Assembly (NCBI RefSeq): GCF_030936135.1
Contig: NC_082637.1
Location: 47,742,603 to 47,806,602, forward strand
DNA from: Gavia stellata
Taxonomy: Eukaryota; Chordata; Aves; Gaviiformes; Gaviidae
DNA length: 64,000 bases
Direction: 5' to 3'
How positions within the stretch are numbered: position 1 is the stretch's first letter; each line of letters opens with the position of its first letter. Both the position numbers and the translations under genes were made by a program. The notes beneath the pieces are model-generated. The model did not search any database and had not been told where the DNA came from. It saw only the letters and a program-made list of their open reading frames with translations. Below, piece by piece: positions 1 through 12,400 of this stretch.

Positions 1-3000
1 AATTACAGCCTGTAGCCTAGTAAAAGAGACATAGACCCCTGACCCCTGTGTACTGCATATTGCGTATGGGACTACAGTGGGACTACTGGGACAAGGCAGT
101 CACGCCAGAGCAGTACGTGTTCTAGTGACATATTATTGCATGTATTCTGCAAAATAGACTGCCAAAGCAGATTTATCTCTGAGGCTCCATGTGAGACACA
201 GAAATAAAGGAAAAAGCAGATATTTGTATTCATCTCTCCATAGCAGTATTGCTGAAGGCAGAAAAATGTCAGGGTTCAATGCTATAGATGTGATGAGCTA
301 GGTGTCCCTGTCATTTGGACAGCAGATGGCACCATTTGTTTCATTCTTAAAAACATCCTCTTCTGCTGTGGTTTTGTAAAGCAGCAGGTCTGCAGGAGGG
401 GGGGTGACAACAGCATGTGTGCTGCTTCATAGTTGGCTCAGAGTAGAATAATTTCTTTGATTTTCTTTCGTGTACCACAGCGGAGTGCAACGGGGCATGA
501 GCCATAAATCTGTAGGGATCTACGGCGCGACATGGTTTTCACGGGGCCAGTGAGTCGCCTCATCCTCTCAGACATACTACCTGAATAAGCTGTCATAGCA
601 GCGTGTTGCATTTGATAGCCCAGTGGTCTGTTTGCTCCCGTGCTCCGGGTGGACAAAGGTGACTATAAAGGGAACTGAGTTTTCCTGTGTTTCCCCTTCT
701 TCTTCCAGGTTTAACCGTCCTTGGAAAACTATGAGTTTGTATCCCTTGATAATACCCTATTACATCTTGATGAAGGTATGCATCCCTGGAGGGAGCTTGT
801 GCTGCTTCACTGACTTGGTCAGGGTGGACGGATAGCTACGGTTCAGTCCCTTTAATGACACACCTAATGAGGCTGTCTACTGAGCCTCGCTCCTACCAAA
901 AAGCCTCCTGTTCCCAGCAATTGCTGGTCAATCAAATGTTACATACATCTCATTCTTGTTCGTTCACACCAGTGAGCTCCTGTGCCTTTAATCTGTTGCA
1001 CAATTAAACGTAATAAGAGAGAGATCAATAGAAAACATGCCCATTATTTTGCTCAGAAAATGCTTCTTAAATGAAGTGATTCAATTCAAATCAGGTACAA
1101 GTGTAAGTAGCTCTAAAAAGACCCTGAGCTTGAGTAAAGCTGTGCTTCCACTTAGATCTTTGTGCATCTTTCATATGGAGGGCTGATCATCAAATGTTAA
1201 TGCTAATATTAGTTCTGACATGGTTTCATCTTGGGATCCATTATAATCTTGTTAACAACCTCCTGGGAAGAACTCAACCAGTCACAGCCTTGTTGTCTAC
1301 TCAAAGAGACTGTCAAAGTCTGTGGTGTCTTGTACAACTCTTGATTTTAAGTGCTATATTTCTTCCTCACAATGCCTGCAAAATCCTTCAGGAACTCTTA
1401 GACATTCTTTCTGTCATGATTTTAAGGTCCTTGCACATTTACCAGAGGGCAATTTACCTCTGGACGAACAGCCTCAATGAATTGAAATTATTTTTAAGAC
1501 ATTTATGAAATACTGGGGACAACTCTATAGGTATCTTGTGGTTCTTTGAAAGCTGCTTGTTCCCAGATCACTTGGGAGCTGTGACTCTTGAGTATGTACT
1601 GACTATATGAACAGGGTCCCTGGTGAAGTCCCTAAAAAGCAGCAGAGGAAGGGTTTATTTTCAGCAGAGCTATGCAACCTCCCCAAAAAAATGTAAGTTA
1701 AGCCATAAGGCAAGCCTGCTGAAGCACTTGTGTGATAGCAGAGGTAAATCTGCACAAAAGGCTTCATAGCACAGGTAGGACAGCAAGATGTGACTCACAG
1801 CCCAGAATTACAAACATTGCTTGAGATTTTGCCCATCATACTAATGCTCTGGGCACATTTCAAAACAGCCATCTATGGGCTGTAGCTCTGTCAGGAGTTA
1901 TAAATTGGATCTTTCCCTTGGTTCATACTGAGATTGTATCAGAAAGGGCTGACCCCTCAAGACTGAAAGGTCACAGATATAAGAATCTGCCCTGCTGAAG
2001 TGATTTGTAATGTGACTTATGGATTCTGCAGTATTATTACAGTTATTCTGCAGCTCTGACTGTTCTAGACTGAAGGCCACATGGATAGTCTGAAAACAAA
2101 GCAACAAGCAAAAATATTTTGTTTTGCTGAACAGTTCTGTTCAGCACATGATAAATTAGTATAGCAAGTTCTATGCCCTCTTCAGCCTGACTTTGTATAA
2201 GTCTTCTCATAGATTTTGCTTCGTTGTATGTTTATGGGAAATGTGTCCCTAAAAAGCTGTTAATTGTCATGTGTTTTGTTCTAGTGGGTGTTTTGATGAC
2301 AGTTATGCTAGAAGCACTTCTGTTGTCAGTCTGTTTTGTCTGAAGTGTTAGTGTGAAGGTGCCTTGTCTACACTAAACGCTATTCCCACTCCTATTCATG
2401 CTAGGTCCTGGCTGGAGCCTGTGTTACCCAGACACTCACCTGAATGTCCAAAGTCTTCTACTGACCTTAATTTAATCACGTATTATTATCCATAGTACAA
2501 TGAACAAGGAAAAGAGACCAGAAAAATAAGCATATCTATTGCAATTGATTATCTATAGCAATAATTTATACAGTAGATTGTGTTGTTAGTATCTTTGTTG
2601 CCTTTACTTTGTGAGTTTTCTGTAAAGTGGCACACCAGAAGAGATTGTTTTAAGTAGAGGAACTGTGCTCCAGCTAGAGCAGAAGTGGAAAAAAGAAATA
2701 TCCCTTGGTTCGTTTGTTACTAGTTAACTCTCGGTTACCCCAGTTAGATTATCCGAGTTGTGGATTTATCAGCGTCATGGGTAGAGGATCTACTATCTTA
2801 GGATAGTAGCAGGGTTAGATGAGTGCACTGATTCATGACCAAGGCTGTATTGCTTTCAGGGCGAGCTCATCACTGGAAGCAATATAGCTGCTGTCTCATG
2901 GAGCAGCTGGCTTCACACTGTGACAGCTTGGGCATTTTTTCATGTTGTTCCCAAGACTGGGATGCCGGTGGACTTCAGTGCAGGCTCCATATCCATTTGG

Positions 3001-6000
3001 TGATAGCTCCAGTTCGGTGAGGCTGATGAGCTCCAGCAGCCAAAATGGACCTGCTCCTTTATGAAAAGACTGCTTGGGTACCGCTTCCCAGGCAGTGCTC
3101 TTCTTCCAGAAGATGAGGAGCACTTCCCAGGGGAGAACTGCAGCAGGTGTGCGGTGCTGTGTTTGAGACTCTGCCAAGGCCAGTTTGGCTCTGGCAGACT
3201 AGCACTGCATGGGGCTGCAGTATGCAGTATGCAGAGAATACCTTTGAGGGAACTAGGCTCTGTCAACCAAGCATGCCTTAAATTGGTTCAAGCCTGCCAA
3301 TAGGTTTGGCTGGATGCAAACAAGCCTACCGTCTGTTCACTGGTCTGTGCTGTCTACTACTCCCTTGTTTGTGGTGTTATGCATACTATCCAAGCTTTTC
3401 CTATTATTTGCTGGTATAGCAGCTCCCCTGTTAGCTCCAAGAATAGACTATGCTTTGACTGGATTTGTGCAACCTTAGATGGAAGATACTCTTTGAATGA
3501 AGGTGGTTTTGGAGAGACATTTAGGTATTGACTTAAATTACAATTTTCCTTTTCCTTAATCTTTTTTTGTAAAGTACACTGAGACCCACCACTAAACAAT
3601 ATTTTATATTCTGTCTCTCTCTCTCTCCACCTCTTCAGTCACTTTTTATACCTCCTCTATATCTCTCATACCCTTCCTCAGTTGTTCTTCCATCATTAGT
3701 GTCTTCTTCACAGGACAGACTTTTTTTTTTTAATTAGGTGATGTCCATTTCACCAGCTGATCTTTTTTCCTCCTTCCCTTCCCAGCACACATCCCAGGTC
3801 TCTCCTTCTCATGGATAGGCTATGATTGCAATTTGAAGAATGGCTGATCTATGACTGCTTGGCTAGGGCCAGGGAAGTAACTGCAACGTCAGCTGTCTGT
3901 TGCTGAGACACATCTCAGTATTTCAACATATAAAGAGCACAAGACCTCCTACCTTCCTTAGCCAAAATCAGCACCTGTACAGCAACTGGTGGATCCTGAA
4001 AAAGTGAGATGGAGATAACATGTTTCTTAATATAGTTGCCAACTAAGAATTATTTAATGTTACTGTGTTCTGAACAAAAATATAGGAATATGTTTTCCTA
4101 GGCAGTGTACAAGAAAGCAGAAATACGGAGTGCGCTCTTGATCACACAAGAGATGTACTTTCTCTGCTCCAAAGTATTGTGTCCCTCACTGACTTTTTTG
4201 TCAGCTCTTGCAGATGAAGTCTTATATGCATCACTGCTACAAGAAACGCAGATGGCTATTTTGCAAAAATGTGCACGTTGGTGGGCAGGTGTATCAGAAG
4301 ACAAAAGTATCTTAGGCAACTCAGACGTGGTAGCGGTGATCAATACACTTTCTACCACTGATGTTCGTGAAGAGTAAGACGACCGAACAGTAGGGACTTG
4401 TGATGCAGATCCTTCAGGCATGTCACCATACCTTGAAACATGCTGCATCAAAAAAGATCAAAGTGAATCCTGGTATTATCTCCCTCAGGCTTGAAGATAA
4501 AATTGAATATTTAAATCCGCAGTTCATGATTTTCCCTGATTTTCCCCTTCCATGGGTACCAATGTGATGTGATTTCAGCAAGGGCACTGAGAATGCAGCC
4601 ATGTAAAACTAGTATCTGAAGTTTCAGCCAAGTCCAGCTGCTGTAATTAATGCTTATTATTACTGGCAGTGATGAATAATAAACAGAGATGGTTGAAAAA
4701 TGCCAGTTCTTTTTTAATCAGAAAATTAAATAATATTCTAATTGAAAAGCTGAATTTAAAAGGAAGTGAAATCAAAAGCAGTTTTTGGAAAGATTTCTGA
4801 TGAAACAATTTATTTTTTTGAAACCATCAAACCCAAAACCTTGCACTAGAAGTGCTGTCTGTCTTTCTCTGGTTAAGTGTAAATCAGTTATTTTTTGACT
4901 AAGAAAGATTTTCTAATTAGGAATGAATGGGCTTACTTCATCAAAGGTACAATCAGAAAATGTCAACCATTCATGCTGAATTGTCTGGGCCCTGAGGGCC
5001 CTGATGGGCCTCCGTGTCCCTCCCTGCATCTTCCCCCCTTCATCCTCCCCCCCACGCTGACCCCCAGGCCTTCCCCATCTGCCCACGGCCAAGGACCCCA
5101 GGTCAGCCCCCCGGGGCCATCAGCCCCTGCCCCAGCGATGCCAATGCTGAAGCAGCAATGGTCTCCAGCTCCCCACAGCCCTGCCCTGCCGGGCCATGGG
5201 GCCACACCAACAGTAAGCAGGAATACTGCCATCAATACCAAGCAGTGGGCATGAAAGAAGAGAGCCACCATCAGCAAGCAAAAACAGAATTTGCTGTAAA
5301 TCAATCACTCATGGCAACTACACAGTGAGTGTCTGCGTGCATGTGTGTCTATTTATCTCTCGCACTTGCACGGACGTGGGGAGGAAGAGGAATGCAGACT
5401 ATGTTTATTGTTTTTGATTCTCCTTGCCCTCTTCCATGGAAAATACATAAGCATGAGTAACATTAACTCTGTCACACTTCCCTTGGTGCAAATGAGATGC
5501 TGCCCCAGTGCTGTTGTTTCTTGTCCTGTGTTGAGTCATGCAGTGTAGATACTTTATCCTGCCCGTGTCTGCGGTAAGACCACAGATCATGTTATCACTT
5601 TACAAATATAGCATATTAGTACATCTGGAAGGCTAGTCACGCTGTGGGGTTCAAACAGGTCTGGCTGGCCATGAGCTATGCTGCTGCTATAAACAACCTC
5701 AGTGTCCCAAATTGAATAATCGCAGAGCACACTCGGGAGCTCTGGACACTCGTGTTCTTTAGTAGTAGGTAAGTGACAGTTTTGCTGATTATTGTGTTTC
5801 TTCAGATGTGTGGGGTCAAGGTTAGAAATGGCAGGGAAAGTGAGAAGTCGTTATCAGGTTGTTGCTGCTACCATGCTGTGGATTTTTAAATGTTAATGTA
5901 GATGGGAAAAATAGCTGAAACATGAAGCGTTAGTCCAAAGTGGTGTGTTTGCTGGATACCTTTAAAGATAGTAAGATTCACCCCATATATAGTTCCTCTA

Positions 6001-6749
6001 AGTAGATTTACACCTGTGACAAATCCAAACTTTATAATTTAGGAAAGCTTTCAAGACTCACTCCGTGACTCAATTGTAATAAACCTTTGCTATTACATCT
6101 CAAGGACATATGCCAGTGTGAGAATGATTTTCAATAAAAAAATGGTTGGGGAGGTTGGTCATTTATCTTTCTTGTCTGTCAAAATATAGAATGGAATTCA
6201 AAGAGAGTTATAGAACTTCAGTTTCTGAAGGCCACTTACAGCTCATCTAACTGATATAGGAAATCTAGCCTGCTAAATCTTTTCTGAACAAAGCCTATCA
6301 TTTAAAGTAAAATATTATCATTATTGTTGTTGTTTTTGCTACCGCAAGTATTTATGTGCTGTCTATCACTGACATGTTACTTTCTGTAGGCTAAAAGGTA
6401 CTGACCAGCTCTTTTCCTCTCAATAGTAGTTTACTGAGCGCCATTTCAAGGATCAGTGATAGATGATAATGCCCATTAGCCAAAGAAGTAGATCCTACCA
6501 AAGAGTTTCATCCACTTTGCTCTTCTCAGACAGAAGGTGAAGGTGGAAAATTATTCCAAGGAGGATGTCCAGCTGTCCATGCCACCTGTGTTTCCCATCC
6601 ACAGGCATGGGAAGATTTTTTGGGAAGGGATAAAGACACAGATGTGGTGAGGGAAGAGAGCTTATAAAATACAGCTGCCACATCATGGCTCTGTGGTGGA
6701 GTTTGGACCATTTGAGCTAAAATGACTTGGCGGCTGGAGTAGTCAAAAG
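1..6749. other. Upstream non-coding sequence of the LRRC2 locus
   Basis: No gene is recognised here. The sequence is AT-rich and unique-looking, with only short, incoherent reading frames on both strands. Three items stand out and are listed under findings: a possible 67-nt exon at 709-775, overlapping open frames around 4098-4451, and a C-rich GC patch at 4980-5215. The promoter and non-coding first exon of LRRC2 may lie here or further upstream, but I cannot place them. In mammals the neighbour 5' of LRRC2 is TDGF1; I saw no convincing EGF-CFC exon on either strand. Confidence 0.6.
4980..5215. other. GC-rich, C-skewed low-complexity patch
   Basis: About 235 bp with strong C excess on the + strand (runs of 6-8 C, repeated CCCC, CAGCCCC) inside AT-rich flanks. 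CpG dinucleotides are few for the base content (roughly six), so it does not look like an unmethylated CpG-island promoter. Frames on both strands are open but proline/glycine-rich, as expected from composition alone. It could be a decayed GC-rich repeat or a non-coding exon; function unknown. Confidence 0.5.
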
Positions 6750-6758
6750 CAGCATCTT

Positions 6759-9095
6759 GACTCACATCACTGGAACGCTGTCATGGATGACTATGTTCTT
6801 TTTAGGAAAGATAGGCCAGCAAGGCGAGGTGGTGGAGTTGTTCTTTATGTGAGAGAGCAACTGGAATGTATCGAGCTCTCCCTGGGGGCAGACAAAGAGC
6901 AAGTTGAGAGCTTGTGGGTAAGGATTAAAGGGCAGGCTAATATGAGAGACATTGCTGTGGGTGTTTATTACAGGCCACCTGATCAGGATGGGGAAGCTAA
7001 TGAGGCCTTCTACAGACAGCTGAGAATCGCCTCAAAATCACAGGCCTTGGTTCTCATGGGGGACTTCAATCACCCTGTCATCTGCTGGGAAGGTTACACA
7101 GCCAGGCACGTACAGTCCAGGAGGTTCCTCCAGTGTATTGATGATAACTTTTTGACTCAGGTGGTGGAGGAGCCAGCAAGGAGAGGTGTACTACTGGACC
7201 TAGTACTGACAAACAAAGAGGGACTGGTGGAGGACATTAAGGTTGGGGGCAGCCTTGGCTGTAGTGATCATGAGAAGATAGAGTTTATGGTCATGTGCAG
7301 TATGCACAAAACAAGTAGGATTGCAACCCTGGACTTCAGGAGGGCTAACTTTGATCTTCTCAAGGAACTGCTTAGAGAAATCCCATGGGTTAGGGCTCTA
7401 GAGGGTAGGGGGGCTCAAGAGAGCTGGGTGATTTCCAAGTCCCACTTTCTCCAAGCTCAGGAGCAGTGTATCCCTAAGAGCAAAAAATCAGGCAAGGGAA
7501 GCAGGAGACCTGCATGGTTGAGCAAGCAGCTTCTGGAAAAGCTCAAGTGGAAGAAGGAAGTTTACAGTACGTGGAAGAAGGGGCTGACCACTTGGGAAGA
7601 TTACAAGAATGCTGTCAGAGTATGCAGAGATGAAATGAGGAAATTCAAGGCCTCCTTGAAATTAAACCTGGCAAGGGATGCCAAGGTCAACAGGAAGGTT
7701 TTCTTCAAGTACATTGGAGGCAAAAGGAAAACTAGAGAAAATGTGGGCCCGCTGTTGAATGAGACAGGTGCCATGGTGACAGAAGATGCAGAAAAGGTGG
7801 AGTTACTGAATGCCTTCTTTGCTTCAGTCTTTACTGCTCCAGCCAGCCCTCAGGAGTTCCAGACGTTGGAGGTAACAGAGAAAGTCTGGAGGAAGGAAAA
7901 CTTTCCCTTGGTTGAGGAGGATCAAGTTAGAGACCCACTAAGTAAACCGGACATCCACAAGTCCATGGGTCCTGATGGGATGCACTCATGAGTGCTGAGG
8001 GAGCTGGCAGAAGTCATTGCTGGGCCTCTCACCACCATCTTTGAAAGGTCCTGGAGAACAGGTGAGGTGCTTGAGCACTGGAGGAAAGCCAATGCCAATC
8101 CAGTCTTCAAAAAGGGCAAGAAGGAAGACCCAGGAAACTACAGGCCAGTCAGTCTCACCTCCATCCCTGGAAAGAGGATGGAACAGCTCATTCTGGGTGT
8201 TATCTCAAAGCATGTGGAGGAAAAGGAGGTTATCAGAAATTGTCAACAGGGCTTCACCACAGGGGAGTCATGTCTGACCAATCTGATAGCCTTCTATGAT
8301 GGCATGACTGGATGGATAGATGAGGGGAGAACAGTGGATGTTGTCTACCTTGACTTCAGCAAGGCTTTTGACACCATCTCCCACATCATCCTTATAGGCA
8401 AGCTTAGGAAGTGTGGGTTAGATGTACAGACGGTGGGGTGGATTGAAAAGTGGCTGATAGATAGAGCTCAGAGGGTTGTGATTAGTGGCACAGAGTCTAA
8501 TTGGAGGTCTGTACCAAGTGGTGTTCCCCAGGGGCCAGTACTGGGTCCAGTCCTGTTCACTATATTCATCAACGACCTGGATGAAGGGATAGAATGTGCC
8601 CTCAACAAGTTTGCTGATGACACAAAACTGGGAGGAGTGGCTGACACACCAGAAGGCTGCGCTGCCATTCAGCGTGACCTGGACAGGCTGGAGAGTTGGG
8701 CAGAGAGGAACCTTATGAAATTCAACAAAGGCAAGTGTAGGGTACTGCACCTGGGGAGGAATAACCCCATGCATCAGTACAGGTTAGGGGCTGACCTGCT
8801 GGAGAGCAGCTCTGTGGAAAGGGACCTGGGAGTCCTGGTGGACAACAGGATGGCCATGAGCCAGCAATGTGCCCTGGTGGCCAGGAATGCCAATGGCATC
8901 CTGGGGTGCATCAGAAAGAGTATGGTTAGCAGGTTGAGGGAGGTTATCCTCCCCCTCTACTCTGCCCTGGTGAAGCCGCATCTGGAGTACTGTGGCCAGT
9001 TCTGGGCTCCCCGGTTCAAGAAGAACAGGGAACTGCTGGAGAGGGTACAGCACAGGGCTACAAAGATGATTAGGGGACTGGAACATCTTTCTTGA
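6759..9095 (+). pseudogene. CR1 ORF2 fragment of copy A: endonuclease (C-terminal half) and reverse transcriptase
   Basis: In an intact CR1 this polyprotein nicks target DNA (APE-type endonuclease) and reverse-transcribes the element's RNA. Visible motifs are GDFN at 7059-7070 and SDH at 7263-7271 (endonuclease catalytic core), a linker rich in Lys/Arg, the NYRPVSLTS motif near 8137, DFSKAFD near 8353, [13 protein letters not shown] near 8521, and the catalytic FADD at 8610-8621. The frame is open from about 6759 to 9095 except for one in-frame TGA at 7989-7991. That stop sits where related copies have an arginine after M-H-P, so CGA to TGA by CpG decay is the likely cause. A frame change after R-G-L-E-H-L-S (stop at 9093-9095) cuts off the C-terminal part, which continues in other frames to about 9413. 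The pieces either side of the TGA share one frame. Confidence 0.93.
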
Positions 9096-9476
9096 TTACG
9101 AGGAAAGGCTGAGAGACTTGGGTCTTTTTAGTCTGGAGGAGAGAAGACTGAGGGGGGATCTTAATGCTTCTGAACACTTAAGGTGTGGGTGCCTGGAGAA
9201 TGGGGCCAGTCTTTTTTCAGTGGTGCCCAGTGACAGGACAGAGGTAACGGACACCAACTTGGTCATAGGAAGTTCCATCTGAACACAAGGAGGAACTTCT
9301 TCACTTTGAGGGTGGCAGACTGCTGGAACAAGCTGCCCAGAGAAGTTGTGGAGTTTCCTTTTCTGGAGATATTCAAAAGTTGCCTGGACACATTCCTGTG
9401 CAACCTGCTCTAGGTGAACCTGGTCTGCCGGGGGGGTTGGACTATACGATCTCCAGAGGTCCCTTCCAACCCCTAT

Positions 9477-9495
9477 CATTCTGTGATTCTGTGAT
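9477..9495 (+). repeat. CR1 3'-terminal ATTCTGTG microsatellite (copy A)
   Basis: Two tandem copies of the 8-mer ATTCTGTG follow the GGTCCCTTCCAACCCCTATC 3' UTR segment and mark the 3' end of the element. CR1 ends in this short repeat instead of poly(A). Confidence 0.9.
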
Positions 9496-12400
9496 CTTCT
9501 CTTGGTTATCCAAATTGTTTGCCATATCTTCTTAAATCACAGAATTTGCTTAGGAACTGGCTATGTGTATTTTAGTCATGATATGAGTAAAATGATCTCG
9601 TATCTAATAGTGGAAATAAGACTAAGAGGCTTGATGCCATAGATCAGGCACAGGTTTTTTCTCTCTGCAGCAGAGGAAGACGCAGGTGGTAGGACTGGAT
9701 TATTAGATCAATGCATAGAAAATGGTCCCCTGGGAGCAAAAGGAAATGATCAAAATTCTCAGGGTCTTTGGCTAGTCTCAATCAGGACAGGGAGCCTAAA
9801 ATAATGTTCATGATGCTGTCATCCACACAGATAACTTCAGAGGCTGGACCCTGTACATGAAAGGTAACAGTAGTAGCCTCACTTTCTAGGGATGGTCCAG
9901 GTGCATTAAGCATAAGACAAATGAGAGTAAGTCAGCGAAACATTGTGCTAAAAAACCAGATGGGATAAAACAGGTCTGAGAAACCTGTAATTTTATGCTT
10001 AATTGAGATCATCTAATTGTATATGAAAGCCTCCATGTTTTGTTCAGTGGCACTGACTGCAATTTTATCTGCCATGGGTCTTTGCATGATTAATTAAGTG
10101 GGGTCTCTCTAACCAATTCTTAGCATGCATTCTAGCTTTCCCAGGACTCTGTTGTCTACTACCTAAGACAATTGTTTTCACCTGCTGACTACAGCTACAT
10201 TCATAGATTCAACCACCTTTAAAAATACGTAATACACTTTTGAGATTACTGTTTTTTCTTTGACAAGAAACAGCCTTAACATACATGCCCGTTTCAAATA
10301 CATCAGCGCTCTTTCAATCTGATGAGAATAAAACCTTTCTTCAGCAACACCCAGTGAAAAAAAAAAGAATGGATTTATGTCACAGATGTCAGTCCAATGT
10401 TTTGTTAGCTTCATTGTCAGTAGAAGAATAGCTTTGAATAATTAGTCAGCTCACTGAAGCGCTAGGGGAATACATCTGTAATAAATCCCTTTGCGTATGT
10501 ATCATCTATCATGCTTGGTGGCAAACATATTAGTGTACAAGAGTTGAGGAAGTATAAGGAATAGTGCAATTCAGCTGCTAATTAATCCATAATTAAAGAC
10601 CTAATTAATGAATAACCTTGTGAAAAATTGTCTAAAAATCAAGATGTGAAGCCTGCAGTGATAAAGAAGAACCTTGTTTGTGAGACCGGTTAATTTACAT
10701 CTAGAATAGGAACTGATTAATGAAAACTGTCAGTAAGACATTGTGCTGCAGTACTGGACAAAGAGAAATACACACATAAAAATGTGTGGAAACCAAGCTC
10801 AGCCTTTGCATATCTACATTCATAAATATTTTTAATTTTTTGGTGTTCATAGTTATTTCTACCTGAAGTATAAAGAGTAGGTTAAGAAAAGACGTATTTG
10901 CTCTCTTAGCTGTGGTATATAAACAACGCAAGAGTTCTTTATTTGTGTGTGAAAGAGGCTAATGTCAGATTCTGTTCTTAAATGCTTCTTTTATGAAATA
11001 GCTAAAGCAGAAAACTCAAAAAGAACCTGATTCATCAGAGCATTCAGGATTAAGCCCTGTGATATGCAAAGACACTAATTTCTGAAATTAACTTCAATGA
11101 AAGCTGGACTAATTAATAGCTTGAAAGTGTCACTGTCTGTCTGTGTTTGTTTATCTAGGAGCCGTCTGGCTGAGACTGTGCTCTTGAGAGAGCAGGAGGG
11201 AACATTTCAAACTCCCAAAACATCTGGGCTCGCGTCCAGGCATCAGGACTGCTTTCTCCTGCCCTGGAGCAGCTTGTCCCTTTCCTCTTCTATTTATTCT
11301 GCAGTGCAGCTGCATTTACTGGATCTTTGTGGACCCAGGCTTTCAGGGGAGCACCTGCTGTGATCCATAGCATTGCCCTACCCATGTGCTCCCCAGGACC
11401 CAACCATCACATGCATGCATATATGATCTGAAGCACAATCTGACATGGATCCCCGACCCAAAACTCTGTCAAATCTGCACATTTGGCAAGTCTAGAGACA
11501 GATAAACCAGCCAAAGTAGCAGGGAGGATAATTCCCTGCTGGTGTAGAACAACAAGAGATTGTTACTGGCAGTAAGACTAGGCAGGGAAGAGCAGCTTCC
11601 CGCTTTGCAGTCTCCCACTCCTCAAGTGGCACAGGGAAGCACTACCCCACTTACAAGCTGTGCCCAGTTAGCACAATATAGTTGTATACTATCAACATTG
11701 TCACCATTTCTCTTGCTTTTTCAATCACAGCATGTTTCTGTAATTTAATCTTTACCTGATAACACAAAAAATGTGTTCAGTTTCTATCCAAATGTCAGGT
11801 TTCCTTTGAATTATTTAAAGACTTGTGAGATAAATGACTTGATCATTCTGAAGCACAGTGTGAGTGAGCTTATTTCCTAAGAAAGTATTTGCAAGATTGG
11901 TAGGAAATATGTTCACCCACATTATCCCCTATGTAATCCTGCCAATAATATTCATAAGATTGCAGCAGATCTCCCACAGTGATTATCTGAAAGAAAAAGG
12001 ACCCAAGTGAACAAGGCTGTTGTCAAACAAATTGAAGAAACCAAAACATTAATAATTTGGTAACTCATGTAGAGTAGCAAAGGAAGTATACACAGTGCTG
12101 TTATTGAGGGCAACCAGACCCCATACAAACTCAGGAGGGCTATAACAAAGACTATTATTGGCTGGATCTGTAGTATCAAAATTATGTTGGACATCTTCCA
12201 GACTCAAGAGAAGACACAGGTCTTGTTCTACAGAATACACTGTGCACAGGCAAGTTGGCCAACATTAACACTGATGCCAGCTATGTTCAGAGGAGGCTAG
12301 ACTGCAGTATAATATAGCCAATATAATTTTGGCTTATGACTGGCTGTATTCAACCCACTCCAGATAAGACAGTGATAGCGTTGGTGAACAGGGAGGACCC

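Larger units (their letters stand above)
6750..9495 (+). mobile_element. CR1 LINE copy A, long, 5'-truncated
   Basis: The longest CR1 in the window, about 2.75 kb. It enters the ORF2 endonuclease domain part-way: CR1-like codons (D-S-H-x-W) begin near 6759, just before the Met at 6783. It continues through the RT domain, a short 3' UTR and the terminal ATTCTGTG repeats (9477-9495). The exact 5' breakpoint is uncertain and could lie between about 6650 and 6760. Because the N-terminal endonuclease and ORF1 are missing, it cannot move on its own. It lies about 9 kb upstream of the first LRRC2 coding exon and is co-oriented with it. It is a close sister of copy B (24187-25497). Confidence 0.93.

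Noticed and set aside
2896..3266. Minus-strand frames with Cys- and Ser-rich products, considered as a TDGF1/EGF-CFC exon because TDGF1 neighbours LRRC2 in mammals
   Set aside because: The cysteine spacing does not fit an EGF or CFC domain and no splice-supported exon structure was seen.
9096..9479. 127-codon minus-strand frame, repeated as a plus-strand frame at 24173-24598
   Set aside because: Both are antisense reads of the same CR1 3' region in copies A and B. The apparent conservation reflects repeat identity, not protein constraint.
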